Source: Streptomyces durocortorensis
Lineage (GTDB): Bacteria > Actinomycetota > Actinomycetes > Streptomycetales > Streptomycetaceae
Assembly (NCBI RefSeq): GCF_031760065.1
Contig: NZ_CP134500.1
Span: 6,820,001-6,884,000 of the forward strand
Direction: 5' to 3'
Length of the DNA stretch: 64,000 bases
Shown: one piece after another, positions 1-9,587 of the stretch
How positions within the stretch are numbered: the stretch's first letter is position 1
How the letters are laid out: each line of letters opens with the position of its first letter
Notes under the pieces: generated by a model
Seen by the model: only the letters and a program-made list of their open reading frames with translations
The model's database searches: none
Told to the model about the DNA's origin: nothing
Made by a program: the position numbers and the translations under genes

Positions 1-2
1 GC

Positions 3-1241
3 CACCGCATCGAGATCGGCGAGATCGAGGCCCACCTCGCCCAGTGGCCGCCACTCGCACGCGCCGTGGTCACCGTCACCACGGACGCCGGGGGAGAGGC
101 GGCCCTCTGCGCCTACTGCGTACCGGCCCCCGGTGCGGCGCTGGACGCCCGGGCCCTGCGCCGCCATCTGGCGCGCTCCCTGCCCTCGTACATGATCCCC
201 TCCCACTACGTCGAGCTGCCCGAGCTGCCGCTCACGCCCAGCGGCAAGGTCGACACCGCAGCCCTGCCCGCCCCCCGGCCCCATGGCGGGGAACGGCCCC
301 ACGAGGAGCCCGCCACGCTGTACGAGGTCAGCCTCGCCCGGCACTGGAGGAACCTCCTCGGAATCGAACAGATCGGCCTGGAGGACGACTTCTTCGAGCT
401 CGGCGGCAGCTCCGTCAAGCTCATCGAGCTGCTCCACCACCTGCGCACCGAGTTCGGCGCCGGCGTGCCCGTCAGCAGGCTGTACCAGGTCACCACCCTG
501 CACGGCATGGCCGCCACGGTGGCCGACGTCCTGCACAGCACCACCGCCGAGGACCTGCCGTGCCTGACCTTCAACGCCGGAGGGGCCCGCGAGCTCTTCT
601 GCTTCCCGCCCGCCGGCGGCCACGGACTGGTCTACCGGGGCCTGGCGGGACAACTCCCCGAGTACACCCTCATCGGCTTCAACTACCTCCCGGGCGACGA
701 CAAGGTGGCCCGCTACGCCGACCTGATCGAGGCCGCCCGGCCCGACGGCCCCTGCCTGCTCCTCGGCTACTCCCTCGGCGGCAACCTCGCCTTCGAGACG
801 GCCCGGGAACTGGAACGGCGCGGCCGCGAGGTCGCCCATGTGGTCGTCATCGACTCCCGCCGCATCCTGGAGGCCTACGAACCGGACGAGGACGGCATCG
901 CCGTCTTCGAGGCGGAGCTGGCCGGTCATCTGCGCAAGCACACCGGTTCCGACGCCGTCGCCGCCGAGACGCTCGCCCACGCCGCCGACTACCTCGCCTT
1001 CTGCGGGCGCACCCCCAACACCGGCACGGTCGACGCCGCGGTCAGTGTGATCACCGACCAGGAGAAGGCCGCCCTCTACGCCGCGGGTGAGCACGGCACC
1101 TGGCACGGCAGCTCCACCGGAGTCACCGCCGTACTGCGCGGCTCCGGCGTCCACGCCGACATGCTCGACCCCAAGCACCTGCCCCGCAACGCCGCGTTGG
1201 TGCGCTCGGTCCTGACGGGGGGCGCCGCCCATGGTGGATGA
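3..1241 (+). CDS. ftdB: PTM hybrid PKS/NRPS, C-terminal fragment (end of A domain, PCP, thioesterase)
   Basis: Open at the window's left edge; 412 codons are visible. The first residues are the A8 motif of an adenylation domain (RIEIGEIE), followed by the A10 motif LTPSGKV near base 231. A peptidyl carrier domain follows with DDFFELGGSS; the second serine of GGSS (codon 411-413) is the expected phosphopantetheine site. The rest is an alpha/beta-hydrolase thioesterase with GYSLGG (nucleophile codon 771-773) and a late GVHAD histidine (1152-1154). In PTM synthases the NRPS part loads ornithine and the thioesterase closes the tetramate ring and releases the polyenoyl tetramate. The PTM assignment rests on the next four genes, which match the ftdC-F/ika-type order; the ketosynthase half lies outside the window. 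Stop overlaps the next gene by 11 nt. Confidence 0.85.
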   Translation, partial: HRIEIGEIEAHLAQWPPLARAVVTVTTDAGGEAALCAYCVPAPGAALDARALRRHLARSLPSYMIPSHYVELPELPLTPSGKVDTAALPAPRPHGGERPHEEPATLYEVSLARHWRNLLGIEQIGLEDDFFELGGSSVKLIELLHHLRTEFGAGVPVSRLYQVTTLHGMAATVADVLHSTTAEDLPCLTFNAGGARELFCFPPAGGHGLVYRGLAGQLPEYTLIGFNYLPGDDKVARYADLIEAARPDGPCLLLGYSLGGNLAFETARELERRGREVAHVVVIDSRRILEAYEPDEDGIAVFEAELAGHLRKHTGSDAVAAETLAHAADYLAFCGRTPNTGTVDAAVSVITDQEKAALYAAGEHGTWHGSSTGVTAVLRGSGVHADMLDPKHLPRNAALVRSVLTGGAAHGG

Positions 1242-2910
1242 CGACGGCACGGACTGGACCACCCGGGAGCGCGCCCCCGGCACCCCGCCCCGCGTCATCG
1301 TGATCGGTGCAGGCGTGGCCGGACTGTCCACCGGCTGCTACGGCCAGATGAGCGGAGCCAGGACCCGCGTGTTCGAGAAGCACGTGCTGCCCGGCGGCTG
1401 CTGCACCGCCTGGTCGCGCGAGGGCTATCTCTTCGACTACTGCATCGAATGGCTCATCGGTACCGCCCCGGGCAACGACGCCCACCGGGTGTGGAGCGAA
1501 CTCGGCGCCCTCGACGGCAAGACCGTCACCAACTTCGACCTGTTCAACAAGGTGGAGGACGAGCACGGCCGGTCGGTGACGTTCTACAACGACCCCGACC
1601 GCCTGGAGGCCCACCTCCTGGAGATCTCGCCCGCCGACGCCCACCTGATCCGGGCCTTCACCCGCGATCTGCGGCGTTTCATCGGCATCGAGCTGTACCC
1701 GTTCCTCACCGCGCCCGCCCTGCGGACCGTACGGGAGCGGGCGCAGACCCTGCGGACCGTCCTCCCCGCCTTCCGGCTGTTCTGGCGGACCGCCGCCACC
1801 CCGATGCACGTCTTCGCCGACCGCTTTCAGGACCCGCTGCTGCGGCGGGCCTTCCGCAACATCTTCTTCCAGGACCCGGAGGGCTTCCCGCTGCTGCCGT
1901 ACCTCTTCAACATGGCCGCCGCCCACCACGGCAACGCGGGCTTCCCGCAAGGAGGTTCGCTCGGCCTCGCCCGCTCCATCGAGGAGCGCTACCGAAGTCT
2001 GGGCGGGAGCATCGCCTACCGGGCCCGCACGGAACGCGTCCTGGTCGAGAACGACCGCGCGATCGGCATCGAACTCCGGGGCGGCAGAAGGTATTTCGCC
2101 GAGCACGTCGTCTCCGCCTGCGACGGCCACACCACGGTCTACGGGCTGCTCGGCGGGCGCTACACCGGCCCCCGCGTCGACCGGCTCTACACCGACCTCC
2201 AGCACCGCCCGGGCATGCTCTTCCCCGCCGTAGTCTCCGCCTTCGTCGGTCTGCGCGGCGATCTGGCACCTGACGAGGCCCACAGCACCACGCACCTCCT
2301 CACCGACGAGGACGCGGACCGGCTCCCCGGCGCCCTCCAGAGCAGCCTGGTCGTCCAGGCCCGCTCCCGCTACTCCGGCGGATTCGCACCGCCCGGCCAC
2401 TCCGTCCTGCACTGCACCTACTTCAGCGACTTCGCCCACTGGAAGGACCTGCGCACGAGGAATCGCAAGGAGTACCGGCGGCGGAAACGCGAAGTCGCCG
2501 ACTTCGTCCGGGACTTCCTGGAGCGCCGCACTCCCGGCATCGCGGACCGCTTCGACGTCGTCGAGGTCGCGACTCCTGCCACAACCCACCGCTACACCGG
2601 CAATCTGAAAGGCTCCATCCTCGCCTGGAAGGCGTTCTCCGAGGCCGACGACGTCTCGTCCCGGCTGGTGGGCAAGGACCGCATGCGGCTGCCCGGCCTC
2701 AGCGGCTTCTCCATGGCCGGGCAGTGGGCGGGCATGGGCGGACTGATCCGCGCAGCAGCCACCGGCCGCTTCGCCGTCCAGTACCTGTGCCGCGAACTGG
2801 GCCTGGAGTTCCGGGCCTGGGAGAGCAAGGGAGCCGAACCCTGGCACCCGGCGAAGCTGGGCCACCTGCCCCAGCTCGACCGCTGGTCCGCACGGGAGGA
2901 CCGCACCTGA
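1231..2910 (+). CDS. ftdC: FAD-dependent phytoene-desaturase-like oxidoreductase, PTM ring formation
   Basis: 559 aa. The N-terminus carries the dinucleotide-binding motif VIVIGAGVAGLS followed by PGGCCTAW, typical of CrtI-like desaturases and their PTM relatives; near the C-terminus GMGGLIRAAATGR is the second FAD-contact motif. PTM pathways use one or two such enzymes to reduce and cyclise the polyene tetramate into the 5-5 or 5-5-6 carbocycle. ATG at 1231 overlaps the end of the synthase gene, consistent with translational coupling. It is paralogous along its whole length to the next gene. The ftdC symbol is given by position and family, not by a tested product. Confidence 0.82.
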   Translation: MVDDDGTDWTTRERAPGTPPRVIVIGAGVAGLSTGCYGQMSGARTRVFEKHVLPGGCCTAWSREGYLFDYCIEWLIGTAPGNDAHRVWSELGALDGKTVTNFDLFNKVEDEHGRSVTFYNDPDRLEAHLLEISPADAHLIRAFTRDLRRFIGIELYPFLTAPALRTVRERAQTLRTVLPAFRLFWRTAATPMHVFADRFQDPLLRRAFRNIFFQDPEGFPLLPYLFNMAAAHHGNAGFPQGGSLGLARSIEERYRSLGGSIAYRARTERVLVENDRAIGIELRGGRRYFAEHVVSACDGHTTVYGLLGGRYTGPRVDRLYTDLQHRPGMLFPAVVSAFVGLRGDLAPDEAHSTTHLLTDEDADRLPGALQSSLVVQARSRYSGGFAPPGHSVLHCTYFSDFAHWKDLRTRNRKEYRRRKREVADFVRDFLERRTPGIADRFDVVEVATPATTHRYTGNLKGSILAWKAFSEADDVSSRLVGKDRMRLPGLSGFSMAGQWAGMGGLIRAAATGRFAVQYLCRELGLEFRAWESKGAEPWHPAKLGHLPQLDRWSAREDRT

Positions 2911-4631
2911 TGACCACCGAGCGCAGCGGCCCCCGACGCCCGCGGGAGACGATGATCATCATCGGTGGGGGCCTGGGCGGTCTGTCCACCGGCGTCTACG
3001 CGCAGCTGAACGGCTACCGCAGCCACATCCTGGAGATGCACGAGATCCCCGGTGGTTGCTGCACCGCCTGGGAACGCGGCGGCTTCACCCTGGACGCCTG
3101 CGTCAGCTGGCTCCTCGGCAGCGGCCCCGGCAACGAGATGCACCAGATCTGGCTGGAGCTGGGAGCGCTCCAGGGCAAGGAGATCCGCCACTTCGACGTG
3201 TTCAACATCGTGCGCGGGCGGGACGGCAGGGCCGTCCACTTCTACTCCGACCCGGACCGCCTCGAAGCCCACCTCATCGCACTGTCACCCGCCGACGCCC
3301 GGCTCGTACGGAAGTTCTGCGCCCAACTACGCATCTTCCGCCGCGCCTTGGCGGTCTACCCGTTCCTCAAGCCCGTCGGTCTCATGGGCCGTGTGGAGCG
3401 CTGGCGGATGCTCGCCTCGTTCGTCCCCTACTTCAACGCCGTCCGCACCACGATCACCGTCCTGATGAGCGACTTCTCGGCGAGGTTCAAGGACCCGCTC
3501 CTGCGTGAGGCGTTCAACTTCGTCCTGTACGAGAAGCACCCGGCCTTCCCCGTCCTGCCGTTCCACTTCCAGCTCGCCTCGCACGCCAACCTCTCCGCGG
3601 GCGTACCCGAAGGCGGCTCCCTCGGCCTGGCCCGGTCGATCGAGGCCCGCTACCGCCGGCTCGGCGGCGAGATCTCGTACAACACGAAAGTCGACACGGT
3701 GATCGTGGAGGACGACCGCGCGGTGGGCGTCCGGCTCAGCGACGGCAGCGAACTGCGCGCAGACATCGTCGTATCGGCGTGCGACGGCTACACCACGACG
3801 ATGAAGTTCCTGAAGGGCGCATACCTCGGAGAGGACTACCGCAAGCTCTACACCCGCACCATCCACGAACCCGGCATGATCTTCCCCGGCTACTTCACCC
3901 TCTTCCTCGGCCTCTCCCGGCCCTTCCCCGAAGGGGACCCCTGCACCACCTACCTCCTCGACGAGGACACCGCCGCCGAGCTCACCGGAATCCGCCACCC
4001 CAGCATCAACGTCCAGTTCCGCAGCCGCCATTACCCCGAGCTGTCCCCGGACGGCACCACCGTCGTCTACGCCACGTACTTCTGCGACATCGCCCCCTGG
4101 CGGGCCCTGGACGAGGGCCCCGAGCAGATCACCCGCAGCCGCGGCGGCCAGGAGCTGCACACCCTTCCCGTACGGCACGGGCGCGGCTACTACGCGGCGA
4201 AGCGGCGGGCCCGCGAAGCGCTCGTCGGCTTCCTGGAACAGCGCTTCCCCGGCCTGCGGGACGCCATCGTCGTCCGCGACGTCTCCAGCCCCCTCACCCA
4301 GGTCCGCTACACCGGCAACCACGACGGGACCGTCCTCGGCTGGCAGCCGTTCGTCGAGAGCGGCGAGAGGCTCGAAGAGCTGGTCAAGAAGCACGGCCCC
4401 GGCCTCCCCGGCCTGCGCGACTTCTACCAGTCCGGCGTCTGGGCCACCACCGGCGGGCTCATCCGGGCCGCGGCCGCCGGACGCCACGTCATGCAGTTCG
4501 TCTGCCGCGACGACGGAAAACCCTTCACCGCGTCGGTCGACCGCTCCGCGCCACCTCCGACCCACCGCGTCATCCCCGTGCCCGTACGCCCCGCCGCGCA
4601 CCCCTCCGCGCAGCCGGAAAGGACGCCATGA
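2910..4631 (+). CDS. ftdD: second FAD-dependent phytoene-desaturase-like oxidoreductase, PTM ring formation
   Basis: 573 aa from the ATG at 2910, which overlaps the preceding TGA (ATGA). The reading frame is open further upstream, but the homologous start beginning with MTTERSG just before MIIIGGGLGGLS fits the coupling. Same architecture as the preceding paralogue: Rossmann FAD motif, PGGCCTAW, and GGLIRAAAAGR near the end. Tandem CrtI-like genes occur in PTM clusters that make 5-5-6 or 5-6-5 ring systems, where each enzyme closes different rings. The proline-rich C-terminal tail (HPSAQPERTP) is not part of the fold. Confidence 0.82.
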   Translation: MTTERSGPRRPRETMIIIGGGLGGLSTGVYAQLNGYRSHILEMHEIPGGCCTAWERGGFTLDACVSWLLGSGPGNEMHQIWLELGALQGKEIRHFDVFNIVRGRDGRAVHFYSDPDRLEAHLIALSPADARLVRKFCAQLRIFRRALAVYPFLKPVGLMGRVERWRMLASFVPYFNAVRTTITVLMSDFSARFKDPLLREAFNFVLYEKHPAFPVLPFHFQLASHANLSAGVPEGGSLGLARSIEARYRRLGGEISYNTKVDTVIVEDDRAVGVRLSDGSELRADIVVSACDGYTTTMKFLKGAYLGEDYRKLYTRTIHEPGMIFPGYFTLFLGLSRPFPEGDPCTTYLLDEDTAAELTGIRHPSINVQFRSRHYPELSPDGTTVVYATYFCDIAPWRALDEGPEQITRSRGGQELHTLPVRHGRGYYAAKRRAREALVGFLEQRFPGLRDAIVVRDVSSPLTQVRYTGNHDGTVLGWQPFVESGERLEELVKKHGPGLPGLRDFYQSGVWATTGGLIRAAAAGRHVMQFVCRDDGKPFTASVDRSAPPPTHRVIPVPVRPAAHPSAQPERTP

Positions 4632-5683
4632 AGATCGCGAAATGGGTGGTCCGCGAGCACGTCGAGGGCGTGCCCGACGTGGACCGCGTCTACGAGAAGG
4701 TCGTCGAGGACGTCGAAGTGACCCTGGCCCCCGACGAGATGCTCCTGCGCACGCTGTACGTCTCGGTCGACCCCTACCTCCAGGGCATCGCCCTCGACAC
4801 CCCGATCGGCCACCACATGGGCGCCGACTCGATCATGGAGGTGGTGGCGGCCGGGCCGCGCGCCGGCCACCGCGTCGGCGACCTCGTCCAGGGCTTCGGC
4901 GGCTGGCGCACCCACGTGGTCGGCACCGGAGCGCCCGAGCCCTGGCAGACCGGGACGTTCCCCATGGTCTTCCCGGCGTACCGCAGGCTCGACCCCGGGT
5001 GGTACGACGACGCCCTGCCGCTGCCGACCGCCCTCGGCGCGATGGGCGGGCCCGGCATGACCGCCTGGGGGACCCTCTCCAAGTACATGACGGTCAACCC
5101 CGGCGACACGTTCGTCGTCAGCGGCGCCTCCGGAGCGGTCGGGGCCCTGGCGGGCCAGCTGGCGGTGCTCGCGGGCGCCCGGGTCATCGGCACCACCTCG
5201 TCCCCGCAGAAGGCGGACTACCTCACCGGGCTCGGATTCGACGCGGTCGTCGTCTACCGCCACGGAGACCGGGCCGACGCCGTCCGCGAGGCGCTCACCC
5301 GGGCCGCCCCCGACGGTGTCGACCGCTACTTCGACAACCTCGGCGGCACCGTCACCGACGCGGTGTTCCCCATGCTCAACGTCGGCGCCCAGGTGGCGGT
5401 CTGCTGGCAGTGGGCCACCCAGGTCGGCCAGGAGGACACCGGTCCCCGGCTGCTGCCGTACCTGATGTTCCCGCGCGCCACCGTCCGCGGGATCTTCTCC
5501 CCGGAATGGTTCACCGAACAGAACTGGAAGGACCTCCACGCCGAGCTGGGCAGCCGGGTCCGACGCGGCGAGGTCGTCTGCGACCACACCCTGCACCACG
5601 GATTCGACAACATCCCCACCGCCTACGGGAGCCTCTACGGCGACCGGGAGGCCAACCGCGGCAAGGTCCTCGTCGCACTCTGA
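4628..5683 (+). CDS. ftdE: zinc-free medium-chain NADPH-dependent reductase, PTM tailoring
   Basis: 351 aa. ATG at 4628 overlaps the upstream stop (ATGA). Medium-chain dehydrogenase/reductase of the leukotriene-B4 dehydrogenase/CurA type: N-terminal GroES-like domain (YVSVDPYLQG), then the nucleotide-binding segment VVSGASGAVGALAGQLA and DRYFDNLGGTVTDAV, both hallmarks of the zinc-independent subgroup. In PTM pathways the IkaC/FtdE-type enzyme forms the inner five- or six-membered ring by reductive cyclisation. A frame that stays open far upstream is a shadow of the preceding gene. Confidence 0.82.
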   Translation: MKIAKWVVREHVEGVPDVDRVYEKVVEDVEVTLAPDEMLLRTLYVSVDPYLQGIALDTPIGHHMGADSIMEVVAAGPRAGHRVGDLVQGFGGWRTHVVGTGAPEPWQTGTFPMVFPAYRRLDPGWYDDALPLPTALGAMGGPGMTAWGTLSKYMTVNPGDTFVVSGASGAVGALAGQLAVLAGARVIGTTSSPQKADYLTGLGFDAVVVYRHGDRADAVREALTRAAPDGVDRYFDNLGGTVTDAVFPMLNVGAQVAVCWQWATQVGQEDTGPRLLPYLMFPRATVRGIFSPEWFTEQNWKDLHAELGSRVRRGEVVCDHTLHHGFDNIPTAYGSLYGDREANRGKVLVAL

Positions 5684-5716
5684 CCGCACGCCCTTCCGTC
5701 TTCCGCAGGAGGTACG

Positions 5717-6907
5717 TTGACCGCCCCGGAACACCCGCACTCCTCCCCTGTACCGCTGCACCGCCTGCCCTTCGGCGAACCCGGGCCGCCCCGCCCGGCC
5801 GAGCTGCCGGGCGGCGTTCCCGCCTGGCTGGTCAGCCGGTACGCCGACGTCCGCCAGGTGCTCTGCGACCCGCGCTTCGGCCGGGCCCGGCTCTACGCCC
5901 CCGACGCGCCCGCCCTCTCAGGCGTACCCGACCTGGTGAACGACCCCGACCTGATGTTCAACCAGGACGGCCCCGACCACCTGCGGCTGCGCCGGACACT
6001 GCGCCGCGCCTTCACCCCGAGGGCCGTCGCCCGCTGGCGGCCCTGGATCGCCGCCATCGTCGACGAACTCCTGGACCGGCTGGCGGAGCAGAGGCAACCG
6101 GCCGACCTCGTCGCGGAGTTCACGCTCCCGCTGCCGGTCGCGGTCATCAGCAGGCTGATGGGGCTCGACGCCTCCGCCCGGAGCCGGATGCGGCACTGGA
6201 GCGATCACGCCTTCTCCGACGGCACCCACGCCGGTGAACAAGTGGAGAGCGTCCTCAAGGAGTTCGCCGCGTTCGGTGCGGACCTTCTCGCCGAACGCCG
6301 CGGGACGCCCGGTGACGACCTGATCAGCAGCATCGTCCGCGCCGCCGACGAGGAAGGGGGCATCCCCGAGGGCCAGTTGACCAGCCTGGTGTGCGGTCTG
6401 GTCGTCGGGGGCCATGACAGCACGATGACCATGCTCGGCAACGCGCTGCTCTGCCTCCTGGGTGAACACCCGGATGCCTGGCCTCGCCTGGCCGCCGACG
6501 AGGAGGCCGCCGGACGCGCGGCCGACCGCATCGTCCACCTGATCCCGCTGGGCGACGACCGGGGCAGCGCCCGCCACGCCTCGGCCGACGTGGAGGTCGG
6601 CGGGGTGCCCATCCCGGCGGGCGCGATCGTCCTGGCCGACTGCGGGATGGCCAACCGCGACCCGGCCGTCTTCCCGCGCACCACCCTCCACGACCTGTTC
6701 TCCCCCCTGGAGGCCCCCACCCTTTCCTTCGGCGCGGGCCCCCACTACTGCCTCGGCGCCTGGCTGGCCCGTACGGAGCTCCAGCTCGCCCTGCACCGCC
6801 TGGCCGTCCGCTTCCCGGCGCTGCGCCTGGCGGAACCCCCGGACGCGGTCACCTGGCGGACCGGGACGACGTCCCGCAGCCCGCAGCGACTCCGGGTGGA
6901 GTGGTAG
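5717..6907 (+). CDS. ftdF: cytochrome P450, PTM tailoring, degenerate ExxR motif
   Basis: 396 aa from TTG at 5717, with GGAGG at 5708-5712. Heme loop FGAGPHYCLGAWLAR gives Cys345 as the thiolate ligand. The I-helix has GGHDST around residue 233 where AGxxT is usual. Aligning AADRIVHLIPLG with the common actinobacterial AVEELLRxIPLG puts R271 and H274 where the K-helix Glu and Arg of ExxR belong, so the otherwise near-invariant salt-bridge pair is missing. Last gene of the PTM operon, 33 bp after the reductase; P450s here oxidise the finished PTM skeleton. The odd K-helix resembles the situation described for the Streptomyces CYP157 family. Confidence 0.85.
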   Translation: MTAPEHPHSSPVPLHRLPFGEPGPPRPAELPGGVPAWLVSRYADVRQVLCDPRFGRARLYAPDAPALSGVPDLVNDPDLMFNQDGPDHLRLRRTLRRAFTPRAVARWRPWIAAIVDELLDRLAEQRQPADLVAEFTLPLPVAVISRLMGLDASARSRMRHWSDHAFSDGTHAGEQVESVLKEFAAFGADLLAERRGTPGDDLISSIVRAADEEGGIPEGQLTSLVCGLVVGGHDSTMTMLGNALLCLLGEHPDAWPRLAADEEAAGRAADRIVHLIPLGDDRGSARHASADVEVGGVPIPAGAIVLADCGMANRDPAVFPRTTLHDLFSPLEAPTLSFGAGPHYCLGAWLARTELQLALHRLAVRFPALRLAEPPDAVTWRTGTTSRSPQRLRVEW

Positions 6908-6992
6908 AGGCGGCTTCACCGGTATTTCATCGCCCCTCCCTAACGTGGCCCCGTTCGGACGAGGCCCCGCACCACACGGGAGGAACGGCTCG

Positions 6993-9512
6993 ATGGCGCG
7001 CAGGAGTTGGAGAGCGAGGCTGCCGATCGCGGTCATGGCCGCACTGGCGGTGATGAGCACATCGGCGGCCGCCGGGGCGCCGGGCACCGGTGCACCCGAC
7101 CATGCACAGGGTCCGGATACGGCGACGATCCGCTACACCGAGTACGGAATCCCGCACATCACCGCCTCCGACTGGGAGGGGCTGGGTACGGGCTACGGAT
7201 ACGCCTCGGCCAAGGACAACGTCTGCACCCTGGCCGACACCTATCTGATGGTGAACGCCCAGAGGTCCCGCTATCTGGGGCCCGACGGGAAGACCAGCCC
7301 CGGCGAACGCCAGAACACCACGACCAACCTCAACAGCGACCTGTACTTCCAGCGGATCAAGGACGACCGGGTGGTCGAGCGGCTGCTCGGCAAGCCCGCC
7401 CCCGACGGGCCGGAGCCGGAGGTCAAGGAGGCCATCCGCGGCTATGTCCAGGGCTACAACCGGTACCTGTCCGAGACCGGCGTGGACAACATCTCCGACC
7501 CGGCCTGCCGCGGGGCGGACTGGGTCCGGCCGATCACGGAACTGGACGTCTACCGGCACGCCCACGCCGAGATCATCATGGGCAGCGCCGACCCCCTGCT
7601 GGACGGCCAGGTCAACGCCGCACCTCCGGGAGCATCCGCCGCCGCACCGGCCACGTCCTTGGCCGAGAGGTCGGCCAAGGCTGCCAAGGCCGCGAAGGCA
7701 GTGAAGCCCGAGGAGACCGCGCGGAAGATCCGGGACGCGATGGCGCAGAGCCGTCAGCACAGCATGGGCAGCAACGCGCTGGCGGTCGGCTCGCAGGGCG
7801 TGTCCGGCGGCACCAGCATGCTCCTGGCCAACCCGCACTTCCCGTGGCAGGGCAAGAACCGGATGTGGCAGAGCCAGCTGACGATCCCGGGGAAGATCAA
7901 CGTCTCCGGGGCCAGCCTGCTCGGCTTCCCCGCCGTGAACATCGGCCACAACAACGATGTGGCCTGGAGCCACACGGTCGCCACCGTCGCTCCCTTCGGT
8001 CTCTTCGACGTGCAGGTCGATCCGCTGAACCCGACCAAGTACCTGGTCGACGGCGCCTGGGAGCAGATGACCTCGCAGCGGGTCGCCGTCGACGTACGGA
8101 AACCGGACGGCTCCCTCACCAAGGTCACCCGCACGCTGTGGTCCACCCGCTACGGCCCGATCACCACGTCGATACAGACCATCCCGCTGCCGTGGGTGGT
8201 CAGCGCGCACGCGGTACGCGATGTGAACATGCACAACCTGCGGGCGCTGAACACCTGGTTCCGCCTCGACCAGGCCAAGGACGTCCACGACGTGGTGTCG
8301 ATCCTGGAGGCCACACAAGGGGTTCCCTTCTTCAACACCGTGGCCTCCGACCGCAAGGGCAACGCCCTGTACGCGGACATCCAGGCCACCCCGAACATCA
8401 CCGACGCACACGCCGAGTCGTGTCTCACCCTGACCGGCCGACTGCTCTTCCACCAGCAGGTCCCGCAGTCGAACGCGCCGCCGATCTCCATCCTCGACGG
8501 CAAACGCAGCGCGTGCGACTGGCCCGACGACCCGAACGCGGCCGCGCCCGGGCTGCTGGACCCGAAGGCGCAGCCCCGCCTGATCCGCTCCGACTACGTG
8601 GGCAACGCCAACGACAGCCCCTGGCTGGCCAACCCCGAACAACCGCTGACCTTCCCCCGGGTCATGGGCGACTCCGCGGCTCCCCGCTCGCTGCGCACCC
8701 AGGAGCTGATCCTCACCGCCCGGCACCGGATCAACGGCACCGACGGCCTGCCGGGCAAGGGCTTCACCCCGCAGACCATGGGGCAGTTGCTGTTCGCCGA
8801 CAACAGCCGCGCCGCCGACCTGGCCCTCAATGCCACGGTGAAGGCCTGCCAGGACGTTCCTTTCGGCCTCGTGCTGGTGGACGGCAACCTGGTCGACGTC
8901 AGAGAGGCGTGCCCGGTCCTGGCCGCCTGGAAGGACCACGCCTACACGAACGACAGCCGGGGATCGTGGCTGTTCGCGAACTACTGGGCCTTCCTGCTCA
9001 ACGGACAGGGGGTCGAGAAGCTGCCCTGGCGGGTGCCCTTCGACCCCAAGGACCCGGTGCACACACCCAATTCGCTGGACTCCGGAAACTCCCGCGTCCG
9101 CGACGCGCTCGCCCGGGCGATTCTCGCCCTGCGCAAGGCGAACATCCCACTGAACGCACCGCTTTCGGACATCCAGAAGGTCACCCGGGGCGCCGAGCAG
9201 ATCCCGATCCACGGCTCGCTCCACGAACTGGGCGTACTGAACGTGATGACACCCGGCCAGGTCGACGGAAAGTTCGACATCACCTTCGGGTCCAGCTTCA
9301 TCCAGCAGGTGCGGTTCACCGCCGACGGGCCTCCGGAGGCGTACTCCGTCATGGCCTACTCGCAGTCGGCCGACCCGAGCTCACCGCACTACGCCGACCA
9401 GACGAGGCTGTTCTCGGCAGGCCAGTGGGTGACCGGGCGGTTCACCGAGGAACAGATCGCGGCCTCACCGGAACTGAAGGTCGAGGTCCTGGACCTCAGC
9501 GTCTCCCGCTAG
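6993..9512 (+). CDS. secreted penicillin-acylase-family N-terminal nucleophile amidohydrolase
   Basis: 839 aa from ATG 6993, behind GGGAGG at 6978-6983; the frame is open upstream to 6945 but lacks a ribosome site there. Signal peptide MARRSWRARL...AAGAPG. Alpha chain begins with the family's YTEYGIPHI and the beta chain begins at Ser260 in SMGSNALAVG, the autocatalytic cleavage site and nucleophile of Ntn amidases. A linker rich in Ala and Lys (about 210-245) precedes the cleavage site. The MGSNA context resembles the secreted actinomycete acylases that act on aculeacin, acyl-homoserine lactones or penicillin V. Which amide it cleaves cannot be read from sequence. It lies directly after the PTM operon but has its own leader region. 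Confidence 0.88.
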   Translation: MARRSWRARLPIAVMAALAVMSTSAAAGAPGTGAPDHAQGPDTATIRYTEYGIPHITASDWEGLGTGYGYASAKDNVCTLADTYLMVNAQRSRYLGPDGKTSPGERQNTTTNLNSDLYFQRIKDDRVVERLLGKPAPDGPEPEVKEAIRGYVQGYNRYLSETGVDNISDPACRGADWVRPITELDVYRHAHAEIIMGSADPLLDGQVNAAPPGASAAAPATSLAERSAKAAKAAKAVKPEETARKIRDAMAQSRQHSMGSNALAVGSQGVSGGTSMLLANPHFPWQGKNRMWQSQLTIPGKINVSGASLLGFPAVNIGHNNDVAWSHTVATVAPFGLFDVQVDPLNPTKYLVDGAWEQMTSQRVAVDVRKPDGSLTKVTRTLWSTRYGPITTSIQTIPLPWVVSAHAVRDVNMHNLRALNTWFRLDQAKDVHDVVSILEATQGVPFFNTVASDRKGNALYADIQATPNITDAHAESCLTLTGRLLFHQQVPQSNAPPISILDGKRSACDWPDDPNAAAPGLLDPKAQPRLIRSDYVGNANDSPWLANPEQPLTFPRVMGDSAAPRSLRTQELILTARHRINGTDGLPGKGFTPQTMGQLLFADNSRAADLALNATVKACQDVPFGLVLVDGNLVDVREACPVLAAWKDHAYTNDSRGSWLFANYWAFLLNGQGVEKLPWRVPFDPKDPVHTPNSLDSGNSRVRDALARAILALRKANIPLNAPLSDIQKVTRGAEQIPIHGSLHELGVLNVMTPGQVDGKFDITFGSSFIQQVRFTADGPPEAYSVMAYSQSADPSSPHYADQTRLFSAGQWVTGRFTEEQIAASPELKVEVLDLSVSR

Positions 9513-9587
9513 CGGGCTTCCCACTGACGCGCGCACCGCGCACCGACGAAGTTCACGCAACGACCGAACTCACGATGGGGGCATGCA

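Noticed and set aside
1123..2865. 580-codon antisense frame opposite ftdC
   Set aside because: Mirror of strong third-position GC in the real gene; no motif or start.
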